This document shows positions 1 through 8,592 of a stretch of 64,000 bases of DNA, in pieces. The notes under the pieces were generated by a model that was given only the letters and a program-made list of their open reading frames with translations, did no database searches and was not told the origin of the DNA. Source of the stretch: an uncultured Phocaeicola sp. (GTDB taxonomy: Bacteria; Bacteroidota; Bacteroidia; Bacteroidales; Bacteroidaceae). The first letter of the stretch is position 1; each line of letters opens with the position of its first letter. Both the position numbers and the translations under genes were made by a program. Location: positions 1 through 64,000 of the forward strand of contig CANPVZ010000007.1 of the NCBI GenBank assembly GCA_947581855.1. Reading direction: 5' to 3'.

Positions 1-138
1 ATGGAACAAGCATTCCCAAGGGAAGTACGCTCTATTGTACGGAAGCTCCGCTTATAATTGGCAGGAAAGTAATATTTTGAAACTATCGTAATAAAAGTTC
101 ATAGTAGTGTAATAATGGAGAAATAATTTACAATAACA

Positions 139-379
139 ATGAAAATAGCATATCAATTCTCCGTACAAGGAAAAGGCTTTCTTGCATAGACGTGATTGTT
201 GGCTGAGATTGGGAGAGTTGACACCTTTGCATTATTTAGAATACAAAGGATATATTGAAATATTTAAAGAAAATGACTTTTAGAAGCTTATAGATGTGGG
301 TAAGATGTTTGCTCCCAAATTTCAGTCAGGTATTTCTGATAGTTTGATTAATAAAATCGATAATTCTAGAGTAGAATAA
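139..379 (+). pseudogene. Degraded remnant of a glycosyltransferase gene
   Basis: No intact gene is present before base 384. A reading frame from about 182 to 379 has an in-frame TAG at 281 and can be extended to the ATG at 139 only by changing frame. After the stop it reads KLIDVGKMFAPKF and then SDSLINKID. This faintly resembles the C-terminus of core-2/I-branching (GT14-like) transferases of Bacteroidales polysaccharide loci, where a FARKFD-type motif precedes the last helix; that identity is from memory and weak. The location directly before capsule-type transferases fits a decayed member of the same locus. Confidence 0.35.
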
Positions 380-383
380 AAAT

Positions 384-1403
384 ATGAAATTAGCAGTAAT
401 AAACAGCGATTCTAAGGAATTCTCATATGGAGGTGTAGCCCCTATCATGCGCAATATGCACGAAATTCTTTGCGGGGAGTTTGATGTGGAATATTATTAT
501 TTGCCAGATTCATGGAAAAATTTTCCGGGTTTAGGGCGTTTTAAAATGATGATTTATCTTTGGATGCATCGAAAAGACTTGAGAAAGTGCGATTTTATAT
601 TATCTCATATTCCTGAAGGTTCTTTTGTTGTTTCCTATATGGGTGTGCCGTATTCTCATATTTATCATGGTAATGATAATCCCATGTCACAATCAAAATA
701 TTGGTTCGGCAAATACTTCGCTTTTGTCTTTAATATGTTCTTTAAGCGGATTGAGAAAACTTGTCCGTTAAAGTATACGGTAGGGCCAGTGTGGGATGAT
801 AAGAAGAAGCTGTTTAATCCGATTAGTCATTCAATTAAACCAAAGCCATATGAACAACGGAGTGGTTTCATGTTTGCGGGCAGGCTTGAGCTGATTAAGA
901 ATGTGGATAGGTTGATTTCAATATATTCTCAGTTGCCGGATGGAATTCAAGAAAATAATCATTTTTTCATTGCCGGATATGGAACCCAAGAGACAAAGCT
1001 CAAAGAACAGGTTAAGCGGTTGGGCTTACAGAACAAAATTCATTTTCTTGGTAATTTACCTAATGAGAAGTTGGTGGAAGAGGATTCAAAGCGCAAGATT
1101 CTTATTATGGCTTCAACGCAGGAAGGATTGCCTACAGCCATTGCGGAGGCTTTATCTGTAGGGTTACCTGTGATTTCGACCAATCCCGGGGATATTGGTA
1201 TAGTTCTTAAGAATGATTATAACGGTTTTGTATTTCCTCTTGATTTCAAGGATGAAGACTATGTTTCTGCAATTGAAAAAGTATTGTCGGATTATGGGAA
1301 GTACTCGACAAACGCGTTGGAAAGTTCTAAGGTGTTTAATGCTGAGACAATTACTCGTAATGTTATTAAGGATATAAATAATGTATTAAACACAAAGAGG
1401 TGA
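384..1403 (+). CDS. Glycosyltransferase family 4 protein
   Basis: This 339-residue cytoplasmic enzyme should transfer a sugar from a nucleotide-sugar to a growing surface polysaccharide on its lipid carrier. It has a GT-B layout: a glycine pair near residue 16 (YGGVAPIMRNM), the start of the C-terminal donor domain at about 160 (FMFAGRLELIKNVDRL), and the EGLPTAIAEALSVGLP stretch near 247-262, which carries the GT4 E-x7-E motif. The length is usual for GT4. Its stop overlaps the GTG start of the next gene by four bases, so it heads a translationally coupled set. Donor and acceptor sugars cannot be read from the sequence. Confidence 0.88.
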   Translation: MKLAVINSDSKEFSYGGVAPIMRNMHEILCGEFDVEYYYLPDSWKNFPGLGRFKMMIYLWMHRKDLRKCDFILSHIPEGSFVVSYMGVPYSHIYHGNDNPMSQSKYWFGKYFAFVFNMFFKRIEKTCPLKYTVGPVWDDKKKLFNPISHSIKPKPYEQRSGFMFAGRLELIKNVDRLISIYSQLPDGIQENNHFFIAGYGTQETKLKEQVKRLGLQNKIHFLGNLPNEKLVEEDSKRKILIMASTQEGLPTAIAEALSVGLPVISTNPGDIGIVLKNDYNGFVFPLDFKDEDYVSAIEKVLSDYGKYSTNALESSKVFNAETITRNVIKDINNVLNTKR

Positions 1404-1815
1404 AAAAGATAACTGAGGGATACTTCAATGAGATTACATTATTGAAAGTAATGGCCACATTCCTTATCACATGGTTTCATTTTAAATGGACAGTTCCAGA
1501 GATATTCTCAAATCTTTTCGTTGGGGGTGCGATTGGAAATACTTTGTTTTTTTATACCAGTGGATATTTACTTCATTTTAGGGGAGAAAAATTTCGAGGA
1601 GAGTGGTTACTGAAAAAGTATATTAGGATAATGCCATCCATATGGGTATTTACCCTATTTTCGGAAGGTAATCTTGGTAAATGGTATAACCTAATATATC
1701 CAACAAACTTTTGGTTCGTAAATGTGATTTTGTGCTATTTTGCCATTGTATATTTGGTACTTTTTGTTAGAATCCCTGCTTTTAGCAGGTTGAATTGTGC
1801 TTTTTTTAACAATCT

Positions 1816-1825
1816 GGGGGGGGGG
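1816..1825 (+). repeat. Poly-G run (10 G) in acyltransferase gene
   Basis: Ten consecutive G, preceded by CT and followed by TAAAT. In the upstream frame the run is read CTG, GGG three times, then TAA, so translation stops at once. With nine G it is read CTG GGG GGG GGT AAA and stays open through the second half of the gene. Confidence 0.95.
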
Positions 1826-1936
1826 TAAATACTTAATCAGCCTAATGTTTTTGGCTTGTGTAACTCAAATTATATGGTTCTATATTTTCATTTATCCTTG
1901 CGAAAAAATCGTAATGGATGAAGGCGGTTTTAAATG

Positions 1937-1959
1937 TTTTTTTTTCTTTTTTTTCTTTT
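1937..1959 (+). repeat. Interrupted poly-T run (T9-C-T8-C-T5) inside the acyltransferase gene
   Basis: Three T runs separated by single C bases encode consecutive phenylalanines in the second half of the acyltransferase. It keeps frame as read here. It is a second possible slippage site in the same gene, weaker than the G run because the tracts are interrupted. Confidence 0.8.
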
Positions 1960-2386
1960 TGTGGGGTTATTGGGATAGGCAAAAAACAAGTATTTGGCGA
2001 GGTAGCGGATATTCAGCGTTGCTGTTACCTATTGCGATAATCGTGTTCTTCGCTTATAAAAAATGGGCGTTGACATACATGTTTTTATTGTCGTTGCAAG
2101 TCTTTCTGGTTCCTGTTTTTTTATTTTTAGTCTTATTGAGCGCACGTAAGTTCGTTGGCTATTTAAATGGTTTGTCTTTTCCGGATTGGGTTAAGAAACT
2201 ATGCATTGTTATCTCCAATTTAACATTAGATATATACATAGTGCAGATAGCGTTGATAGATTTTATAATGCCTTTATTCCCTTATTTCCCATGTAATGTT
2301 GTGCTGACATTTGTTGCGATATGTGTAGCTGCTTTCTTTAACAATCGGATAGCTGCTTGGATTTCTGATAAATTAAACAATTACCT

Positions 2387-3256
2387 ATGAATACTTTTTT
2401 AAATGACAAGTCTATTATTATTTGCGGTATTGTGCGTAATGCTGAAAAAGGTCTGATAAATAATATACCAGTAATTCGGTGTTTTTGTAAGTACTTTAAG
2501 GATTATCATGTCGTTATTTATGAGAATAATAGTGTTGATAAGACCAAAAAGTTGTTAGCGGAGTGGATGAAAGCTGATGCGACCCATGTACATTGCATCA
2601 TGGAAAATGTGGACGCAACGGCTACCATACCGAAAGTTTCTTCCGTATCTGTTAATCCATTCTATTCTCATAAGCGCATAAATAAAATGGCTTATCTCCG
2701 CAATCAATATATGGATTATATAGCAAGTAAAGAGTGGACTGCGGATTATCTGATGGTTGTTGATATGGATGTAGCACGACTTGATGTGGATGGCATCTTG
2801 ACTTCTTTCAATGTTTCCCAAGAATGGGATGCGTTGACAGCATTCGGTTATTCAACTTCACCAAAACTTTGCCGTAGGTTTCATGATACGTATGCTTTAA
2901 CGGAGTATGGAGATGAACAAAATCCTCAAACAGAATCAAAAATTAAGACGAATGCTGATAAATATGGAACATTGCATAAAGGAATGCCATTGGTCAGGGT
3001 TTTTTCTGCTTTTGGTGGATTGGCTATTTATAGATATGAAGCGGTACGTGGGCTACGTTACGATGTCTATAAAAATGATGATTCAAGAGTTGAGGTAAGA
3101 TGTGAACATTATAGCATTTACAAACAAATGAAGGATAGAGGATATGATAAAGTTTACATCAATCCTAATATGTCTTTTAAATATCAAAACCTTACAATGC
3201 GTATCATTTGGAATTCTTTGAAAAGGCGTATCTTTAAATGCAATAGTTTTTTGTAG
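2387..3256 (+). CDS. GT-A type glycosyltransferase, GT69/CAP59-like
   Basis: This 289-residue protein opens with a nucleotide-binding strand (SIIICGIVRNAEKGL) followed by VVIYENNSVDKTKKLL. The second stretch resembles the start of the CAP59/CMT1 (GT69) mannosyltransferase domain, where a strand is followed by a serine/asparagine-rich turn. A DxD-type metal and sugar-nucleotide site is visible in YLMVVDMDVARLD near residues 121-133. The start overlaps the stop of the acyltransferase (ATGA), so its translation may depend on whether the upstream frame is open. The role is inferred to be addition of a sugar to the polysaccharide; exact family and donor are uncertain. Confidence 0.72.
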   Translation: MNTFLNDKSIIICGIVRNAEKGLINNIPVIRCFCKYFKDYHVVIYENNSVDKTKKLLAEWMKADATHVHCIMENVDATATIPKVSSVSVNPFYSHKRINKMAYLRNQYMDYIASKEWTADYLMVVDMDVARLDVDGILTSFNVSQEWDALTAFGYSTSPKLCRRFHDTYALTEYGDEQNPQTESKIKTNADKYGTLHKGMPLVRVFSAFGGLAIYRYEAVRGLRYDVYKNDDSRVEVRCEHYSIYKQMKDRGYDKVYINPNMSFKYQNLTMRIIWNSLKRRIFKCNSFL

Positions 3257-3429
3257 GATTTATTAATGTAGACTTTTTTGTTTATTGTTTAATCAAGCAA
3301 ATCCGTAATGTTTTGAGTGCCGATAATCATAGCTCGTAGCCCAACAAATAAAATACTTTTGAAAACAAAACCGTATGTCGGTCGTCAGCTTTCATGGTAC
3401 TTTAGTGAAAAAACAATCAATCTATTTCC

Positions 3430-4158
3430 ATGTTCAGTCTTAAAAAAACGGACCTCCTGACAACTCGGGAGGAGTTATCTTTATTGCCTTCCGGCAAGCT
3501 GTTAATCAATACGATAAACGCTCATTCTTATAATACTGCCCGGCATGACGCGTTGTTTGCGGAAGCTCTGTCGCACGGGGATTGTCTGATTCCCGACGGG
3601 GCAAGTGTAGTGAAGGCCTGTCGTTGGCTCAATGCGAAGTCGCAACCGAGAGAGCGTTGTGCCGGATGGGATTTATTTGAATTTGAAATGAAACGTTTAA
3701 ATGAGCGGGGAGGCTCTTGTTTCTTTTTGGGAAGCAGCGAAAAAGTGTTGGGTCTGATTCGGCAACAGGCAGCAGTGAAATATCCGAACATAAAAGTGCT
3801 ATCTTATTCTCCTCCGTATAAACCTGAATTTTCGGAAGAGGATAACAAGGCGATGATAAAAGCCATCAATGAGGCCGATCCGGATTTGTTGTGGATTGGG
3901 ATGACAGCCCCCAAACAGGAGAAGTGGGTCTATTCCAATTGGGATAAACTGGATATCCATTGTCATTGTGGAACCATAGGGGCTGTGTTCGATTTTTTCG
4001 CAGGAACGGCCAAACGGGCACCTATATGGTGGCAGCGTCATTCGTTGGAGTGGCTTTACAGACTTATAATCGAGCCTAAACGCATGTGGCGCAGATACAT
4101 CCTTGGAAATAGTCTTTTTATTTGGCATATGTTGAATGAAAAATGGAATGATAAGTAA
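3430..4158 (+). CDS. WecG/TagA/CpsF family glycosyltransferase
   Basis: This 242-residue protein matches the WecG/TagA/CpsF (GT26) family, which adds N-acetylmannosaminuronate, N-acetylmannosamine or similar sugars to a lipid-linked acceptor at the inner membrane. Visible family blocks are INTINAHSYNTA (about 24-35), the catalytic-region IPDGASVV with its aspartate, FFLGSSEKV, LLWIGMTAPKQEKWV, and GAVFDFFAGTAKRAPIWW followed by the arginine-rich LEWLYRLIIEPKRMWRRY. The length is typical and the ATG at 3430 keeps the whole fold. It stands 170 bases after the previous gene and is followed by a truncated sugar-phosphate transferase, an arrangement often seen at the end of such loci. Confidence 0.92.
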   Translation: MFSLKKTDLLTTREELSLLPSGKLLINTINAHSYNTARHDALFAEALSHGDCLIPDGASVVKACRWLNAKSQPRERCAGWDLFEFEMKRLNERGGSCFFLGSSEKVLGLIRQQAAVKYPNIKVLSYSPPYKPEFSEEDNKAMIKAINEADPDLLWIGMTAPKQEKWVYSNWDKLDIHCHCGTIGAVFDFFAGTAKRAPIWWQRHSLEWLYRLIIEPKRMWRRYILGNSLFIWHMLNEKWNDK

Positions 4159-4161
4159 TAA

Positions 4162-4407
4162 TTGGGGAAAAGCAATATTGCATTTTGCAATCTCAATTAT
4201 ATTGCAGAGCCTTGTGATCTTATCAAGCCGGGCATCACAGGCTGGACTCAGGTAACGGGTTGCCGTGGTGAGACAAAAAGAGTTTTCTCAAATGGGACCC
4301 GTATCCGTAAGGATATCTGGTATGTAGAATATTGGAGCTTTTGGTCTGTCTTGAATACCTATCCCTATAAGAAACAGTGGGCAGTGATTTGTCCTGCTGA
4401 GTGTTGA
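4162..4407 (+). pseudogene. Truncated undecaprenyl-phosphate sugar transferase (WcaJ-type), C-terminal piece
   Basis: Only the distal part of a bacterial sugar transferase remains. The conserved LIKPGITGWTQVTGCRGETK block, then IRKDIWYVEYWSFW, match the C-terminal end of the polyprenyl-phosphate glycosyl-1-phosphate transferases that start polysaccharide synthesis. The N-terminal membrane part and the first catalytic half are missing, and the last 20 or so residues after YWSFW do not look like the family, which suggests a second frame change. It has only a TTG to start from. It is probably non-functional and marks the end of the polysaccharide locus. Confidence 0.82.
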
Positions 4408-4426
4408 CACCCATCATAAGTTATCG

Positions 4427-6409
4427 ATGAAATCTCGTGACGACTTTGGTCTGTTCGACTACCAGGTCGATATGAAAAGTTCGCTGTATGGGGCTTGGTA
4501 TGAGTCCCGTTCGGTGATGTGCCAGATGCCCACGGGTACGGGCAAGACTCACTTGTTGGTCTCCGTAGTGCGGGATTATGTCCGTTCGACAGGGGCGGGC
4601 GTTTGGATTGTGGTTCATCGGATCGAGCTGGTGGATCAGATTTCCGTCACATTATCCCATTACGGTGTTCCTCACGGTCGTATAGTCAGTGGCAGCGTTG
4701 GAAACAGTGAGCTTGTGCAGGTGGTTTCTGTCCAGACGCTCTCATCGCTGATAGCAAGGGGTGAACTTTCCCTGTCGGGAAGCCCTGCCATTGGATGTGG
4801 GGGAGTTAGGGAAATTAAAGATGGGAAGCTGCCCGTAAAGAGAAATTCGGGAAAAGGCGGAATGCGCGTTCCGGGCTTGTTGGTAATCGATGAGGCTCAT
4901 CATACTCCGGCGAGGAGTTATGCCCGTTTGTGGGAGTTGTTTCCGAATGCATACAAGCTGGGTCTGACAGCTACTCCTTGCCGGTTGAACCGTGGTGGTT
5001 TCACCTCCCTGTTCGATCGTCTGCTGACTTCCCGCTCGGTCTCCCGTTTTATCGAGGAGGGTCGTTTGGCCCTGTTCGATTACCTTTCGATCCTTCCCGA
5101 CAGCCTGGCTCAGCGTCGTGTGGACAGCCTATCGAAACGCGGGGCTGACGGCGATTATTCCTTGAAGGAGATGGGCAGTGTACTGGACTGTCCGGAGGCG
5201 ATAGCAGATCTTTATGAAGCTTACCGCACATTTGTTCCGGGCAAGAAGGGAATCGTGTATGCGGTGAACCGTTCTCACAGCCTTCATATCTGTGAGTGTT
5301 ACCGTTCTCATGGTGTCCGTGCGGCCAGCATCGACAGTCTTACTCCCGCTTTGGAACGCCGTGAATGCGTGGAACGCTATTCCCGGGGTGAGATCGACGT
5401 CCTTGTGAATGTGGATATCTTTTCGGAGGGTTTCGACTGTCCGGCGGTGGAGTTCATCCAGTTGGCGCGTCCCACGTTGTCGTTGTCTAAATACCTTCAG
5501 CAGGTGGGGCGTGGTTTGCGTGTGCATCCGTCGAAGGTCCGTACGGTGATTCTGGACCAGGTCGGCTTGTATCTCCGTTTCGGGCTTCCCACTGAAGAAC
5601 GGGACTGGCAGGCTTTTTTCCGCGGCTTCCGTTCCGGAAAAGGGATGAAGGATGCTTCTCGTGCGGCATGGTTGGCTGGTCAGGGGGAGCAGTGCGACTC
5701 CCGTTTTTCCTCTTTGGAAATGGGGGTTGTTCAGGGTTACGAGGAATTCCTGCGTGAAGCTGCTAACCGGCGGGCTGAGGTGGAGCCTTATCAGGAGGAT
5801 GGCCTGTATGGTCTTCGGAAAGGTGATGAGGTGATATTGCCTCCTTCCTATGTTCATATCGCTCCTTTTGTGGATGGGTATGCGGTGGTAACGTATGGAG
5901 CAGGCCGTTGCGGTATCGTGACGGGGAAAGGGAATCTTCTGCCTCTTCCCAAATGCCTTCGCATACACTTGTATAGGGGCGGTTTGGCTTATGTGGAAGA
6001 ATCTCCGTTGATACGTTATTATCTGGATTTGAAGACTTTTGAGCGCTATGCGCATCTGCCCGTCCTTTTGCAACTGGATTTTCTGGAGTTTGTGTATAAT
6101 GAGGGGTATTATTCGCTTCGGATACGCCAGCCGAGGTGGAAGGTTTTTCCTTTTTTCAGCCGTGAGGATTTGACGATTGAGGGTGATTTATTTTTCCACG
6201 GTGGTATTTTCGTTCACCGTTCTTCTCCTTCTGAAATATACTGGTATGAGTATACGGATACGGCTGGCAACCTAATGGTTTCTGACCGTCATGATAACCT
6301 TTATTTATGTGCGCCCGGCAAGTCGCCTGTGTATTATGGCGTGAAGAAATGGATAGAGGGGATGAAGAGATGGAAATATGTGAAGCAGGAAGGGAATACT
6401 CGTTTATAA
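4427..6409 (+). CDS. SF2 DEAD/DEAH-box helicase
   Basis: This 660-residue ATP-dependent helicase has the motifs of superfamily 2: Walker A MPTGTGKTHL (about 34-43), DEAH box VIDEAHH (about 152-158), motif III-like TATP (about 181-184), a second RecA domain with the motif V-like VNVDIFSEGFDCP, and motif VI QVGRGLR (about 359-365). The last 250 residues are not a known helicase part and contain many aromatic residues. Its DNA is visibly richer in G and C than the flanking genes, pointing to separate ancestry. It lies between a decayed polysaccharide gene and a toxin-antitoxin module. A defence, plasmid or phage-related role is possible but nothing in the sequence proves it. Confidence 0.85.
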   Translation: MKSRDDFGLFDYQVDMKSSLYGAWYESRSVMCQMPTGTGKTHLLVSVVRDYVRSTGAGVWIVVHRIELVDQISVTLSHYGVPHGRIVSGSVGNSELVQVVSVQTLSSLIARGELSLSGSPAIGCGGVREIKDGKLPVKRNSGKGGMRVPGLLVIDEAHHTPARSYARLWELFPNAYKLGLTATPCRLNRGGFTSLFDRLLTSRSVSRFIEEGRLALFDYLSILPDSLAQRRVDSLSKRGADGDYSLKEMGSVLDCPEAIADLYEAYRTFVPGKKGIVYAVNRSHSLHICECYRSHGVRAASIDSLTPALERRECVERYSRGEIDVLVNVDIFSEGFDCPAVEFIQLARPTLSLSKYLQQVGRGLRVHPSKVRTVILDQVGLYLRFGLPTEERDWQAFFRGFRSGKGMKDASRAAWLAGQGEQCDSRFSSLEMGVVQGYEEFLREAANRRAEVEPYQEDGLYGLRKGDEVILPPSYVHIAPFVDGYAVVTYGAGRCGIVTGKGNLLPLPKCLRIHLYRGGLAYVEESPLIRYYLDLKTFERYAHLPVLLQLDFLEFVYNEGYYSLRIRQPRWKVFPFFSREDLTIEGDLFFHGGIFVHRSSPSEIYWYEYTDTAGNLMVSDRHDNLYLCAPGKSPVYYGVKKWIEGMKRWKYVKQEGNTRL

Positions 6410-6540
6410 AACTTCGCAGAAGAGGTATGATGGCGGATGCCCGTTTATCGAAACGGGAAACCTATACATCGATAATAACGATTTTCATTTACATATTTGT
6501 CGGTTAGACTTAACCAATAGAGAAATAAACTTTTAGCGAA

Positions 6541-6765
6541 TTGTTTGAGAATCGCCAGCTGGGTGCGTTTAACGATGAACTGCTGACCGACAAGGAGGTC
6601 GCACATATCTTGAAGGTAAGCCGAAGAACTTTGCAGGATTACCGTAACAATGGAATCCTGTCCTACATTCAGGTAGGCGGCAAAATCCTCTACCGCACAT
6701 CCGATGTGCAACGTACAATAATGAGCGGTTTCAAGGAAGCGTATCGGTTAAGGGATAGCGGATAA
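6541..6765 (+). CDS. Helix-turn-helix (MerR/excisionase-like) protein, possibly truncated
   Basis: The 74-residue frame contains ELLTDKEVAHILKVSRR followed by TLQDYRNNGILSYIQVGGKI and LYRTSDVQ. This is the small winged-helix domain (HTH_17 type) common in Bacteroidales mobile elements, where such proteins act as excision or transfer regulators. Family members usually carry 20-40 more residues before this domain. Here the frame is stopped by a TAA at 6526 and the only start is a TTG at 6541, so the gene may have lost its beginning. It fits with the integrase fragment at 8802 as debris of an integrated element. Confidence 0.6.
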   Translation: MFENRQLGAFNDELLTDKEVAHILKVSRRTLQDYRNNGILSYIQVGGKILYRTSDVQRTIMSGFKEAYRLRDSG

Positions 6766-6786
6766 TCGATTTTAATATTATAAACA

Positions 6787-6843
6787 GTTGCTTTTAATCG
6801 CTTATTCTATACCACAAGTTTAGTTTAAGCAAATAAAAGCAAC
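6787..6843. promoter_or_regulatory. Inverted repeat upstream of the AbiE promoter, candidate operator
   Basis: Two 17-base arms (6787-6803 and 6827-6843) pair as GTTGCTTTTA-NNN-GCTT against AAGC-NNN-TAAAAGCAAC, separated by 23 bases. The right arm ends nine bases before the -33 element of the AbiE promoter. AbiEi antitoxins are known to repress their own operon by binding inverted repeats, so this is a plausible operator; binding here is inference. Confidence 0.5.
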
Positions 6844-6851
6844 CGTTTTTA

Positions 6852-6881
6852 TTGTGCCTATTAAGAAATACACTATCTTTG
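6852..6881 (+). promoter_or_regulatory. Bacteroidales-type promoter for abiEi-abiEii
   Basis: TTG at 6852-6854, a 19-base spacer, and TATCTTTG at 6874-6881 match the Bacteroidales -33/-7 pattern (TTTG and TAnnTTTG). It ends 29 bases before the ATG at 6911. Confidence 0.7.
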
Positions 6882-6910
6882 CAGTTGAATTTAATCCTTT
6901 ATTATAAACT

Positions 6911-7675
6911 ATGAGTTTAGAATATCGAAGTAAATTAAACCGATTACTTGTGTCTGGTAAGAAGAACGGACTCTTTTTTTCTGATTGGTTAAGGAAGAAT
7001 GGCTATTCAGATCAGTTGATAAGAAAGTATCGACAATCCGGTTGGCTTGCAACTTTGGATAAAGGGGTAATGTATCGTACAGGAGATTCATTGTCTTCAT
7101 TCGCTGCATTGTCTTGTTACAATGAACAATTGAATAAAGAGGTTAGAGTGGCTGCTCATTCAGCATTGGAACTTTTCGGTTTTAATCATTATGTCCCGAT
7201 GGGAAAGCCTTTGCTTATGGTAGCCTATCCTAATTCCAAGATACCTAAATGGATGTCAAGTGAAAGTTTTGACAAAACCATCAAATCGTTTAGCACTAAA
7301 ATGGTTGATGTACCACAAACAAGTATAGTACAGGCTGACGGAGTTGATGTATTGGTATCTTCTCCTGAACAGGCCTTTATGGAGTGTTTGCTTTTAGCAC
7401 CCGAACAATACAATTATATGGACTTATACTATATAATGGAACAATTAACCTCATTGCGTGCCGATGTGGTACAAACACTGCTTGAAAACATAAAAAATCA
7501 GCGAGTAAAAAGAGTGTTCCTATATATGGCTGAAAAAGCAGGGCATTATTGGTTTGATATGCTGAATATAGATGAAATAAACCTTGGCACATCAAAACTG
7601 CAATTAGTAGAAAATGGAATATATATAAAAAAGTATAAAATAACAATATCTAAAGAGTTGAACGACTATGAATGA
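6911..7675 (+). CDS. abiEi: AbiEi-family antitoxin (type IV toxin-antitoxin)
   Basis: This 254-residue protein has an N-terminal winged-helix region (residues 1-60, including FFSDWLRKNGYSDQLIRKY and a GVMYRTGD wing). A C-terminal region follows, with ALELFGFNHYVP and VLVSSPEQAFMECLLLAP as in the AbiEi family of Bacteroidetes. AbiEi is the antitoxin of a bacteriostatic abortive-infection pair. It represses the operon and counters the toxin without binding it directly. The gene overlaps the toxin gene by eight bases (ATGAATGA), so translation is coupled. A good promoter and an inverted repeat lie just upstream. The family call rests on motifs and on the adjacent toxin. Confidence 0.88.
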   Translation: MSLEYRSKLNRLLVSGKKNGLFFSDWLRKNGYSDQLIRKYRQSGWLATLDKGVMYRTGDSLSSFAALSCYNEQLNKEVRVAAHSALELFGFNHYVPMGKPLLMVAYPNSKIPKWMSSESFDKTIKSFSTKMVDVPQTSIVQADGVDVLVSSPEQAFMECLLLAPEQYNYMDLYYIMEQLTSLRADVVQTLLENIKNQRVKRVFLYMAEKAGHYWFDMLNIDEINLGTSKLQLVENGIYIKKYKITISKELNDYE

Positions 7676-8582
7676 TATGTACAAAAGACAAGTAGCCCTT
7701 TTGATACGCATAATGCCATCGGTTTATCGTATCAAGGATTTTGCAGTTCACGGAGGAACGGCAATCAATTTGTTTCATAAGAATATGCCTCGTTACTCTG
7801 TGGATATTGACTTGACCTACATTCCTATCCAAGATAGAGAAGAGGGTTTGAGAAGCATTAACGAACATCTTAAAACTCTTAAAGCCAATATTGAGAAGTC
7901 TATTCCAGGCATTAAAGTCGTTCCAAAATACGATGTGTGGAAATTGCAATGTACACTCAATGGTGCAACCGTTAAGATTGAGGTTAATGGAACAAAACGA
8001 GGCATCATTGGGAACACTGAGGATAAGATGCTGTGCGAGAAAGCACAGCAAGAGTTCAGTATGGCTTGCAAAGCTCGTACTGTATCATATTCTCAATTAT
8101 ATGGTGGCAAGATAACAGCTGCGTTGAGCCGACAACATCCACGAGACTTGTTTGATTGTAAGTATATGGAAATATCTTCTTTCGATGATGTAAAAGATGG
8201 CTTTATGCTATGCTTGCTGGGTAGCGACAAACCTATCATTGAATCTTTGCAGCCAAATGCCATTGACCAAACCGAAGCATTGGAAAATCAATTCAAAGGA
8301 ATGTCGGATGTTGAGTTTAGTTATGCTGATTATGAAGAAGCGAGAACAAATCTAATAACCCAAGTAAATATAGCATTAACAGAATCTGACAAGGAGTTTA
8401 TCCTAACATTTGAAGAAGGTGATCCCGATTGGACTAAGTGCAGTGCAGGTGATTTGAGTAACTATCCATCAGTTAAATGGAAATTACAGAACATCAACAA
8501 ACTCAAAGAGAGTAACCCACAGAAGCACAAACAAGGAATAGAGCGGTTGATACAGTTCTTTGGAAGGACAACTGAGGCTTAA
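7668..8582 (+). CDS. abiEii: AbiEii-family nucleotidyltransferase toxin
   Basis: This 304-residue protein belongs to the AbiEii/AbiGii nucleotidyltransferase toxins. The signature GGTAINLF (about 30-37) followed by SVDIDLTY (about 45-52) gives the GG and DxD catalytic motifs of the DNA polymerase beta fold. KLYGGK-type sequence (QLYGGKITAALSRQHPRDLFD) follows near 144-164, as in the family. Such toxins inhibit growth by modifying tRNA or another cellular target, which protects the population from phage. It starts inside the end of abiEi. A start at the fourth codon is an alternative. No other gene follows in the operon. Confidence 0.9.
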   Translation: MNDMYKRQVALLIRIMPSVYRIKDFAVHGGTAINLFHKNMPRYSVDIDLTYIPIQDREEGLRSINEHLKTLKANIEKSIPGIKVVPKYDVWKLQCTLNGATVKIEVNGTKRGIIGNTEDKMLCEKAQQEFSMACKARTVSYSQLYGGKITAALSRQHPRDLFDCKYMEISSFDDVKDGFMLCLLGSDKPIIESLQPNAIDQTEALENQFKGMSDVEFSYADYEEARTNLITQVNIALTESDKEFILTFEEGDPDWTKCSAGDLSNYPSVKWKLQNINKLKESNPQKHKQGIERLIQFFGRTTEA

Positions 8583-8592
8583 TATTATTTTT

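Larger units (their letters stand above)
1400..2390 (+). pseudogene. Acyltransferase-3 family protein, frame broken at a G10 run (phase-off)
   Basis: The two halves of one membrane acyltransferase (OafA/WecH type) lie in different frames. The first half, from the GTG at 1400, has the N-terminal LLKVMATFLITWFHF segment with the family's membrane histidine and ends at the TAA at 1826-1828. The second half continues from the same point in the next frame to 2390 with several more membrane segments. The break is exactly at ten consecutive G (1816-1825); removing one G joins the halves as Leu-Gly-Gly-Gly-Lys-Tyr. Joined, it would be about 329 residues, a normal length. It probably adds acetyl or another acyl group to the polysaccharide. 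It overlaps the genes on both sides by four bases. A true mutation or an assembly error is possible, but the site is a classic slippage substrate. Confidence 0.85.

Noticed and set aside
4519-6073. Several open frames on both strands across the helicase gene
   Set aside because: The helicase frame has complete SF2 motifs; the others are GC-driven shadows with no recognisable domains.
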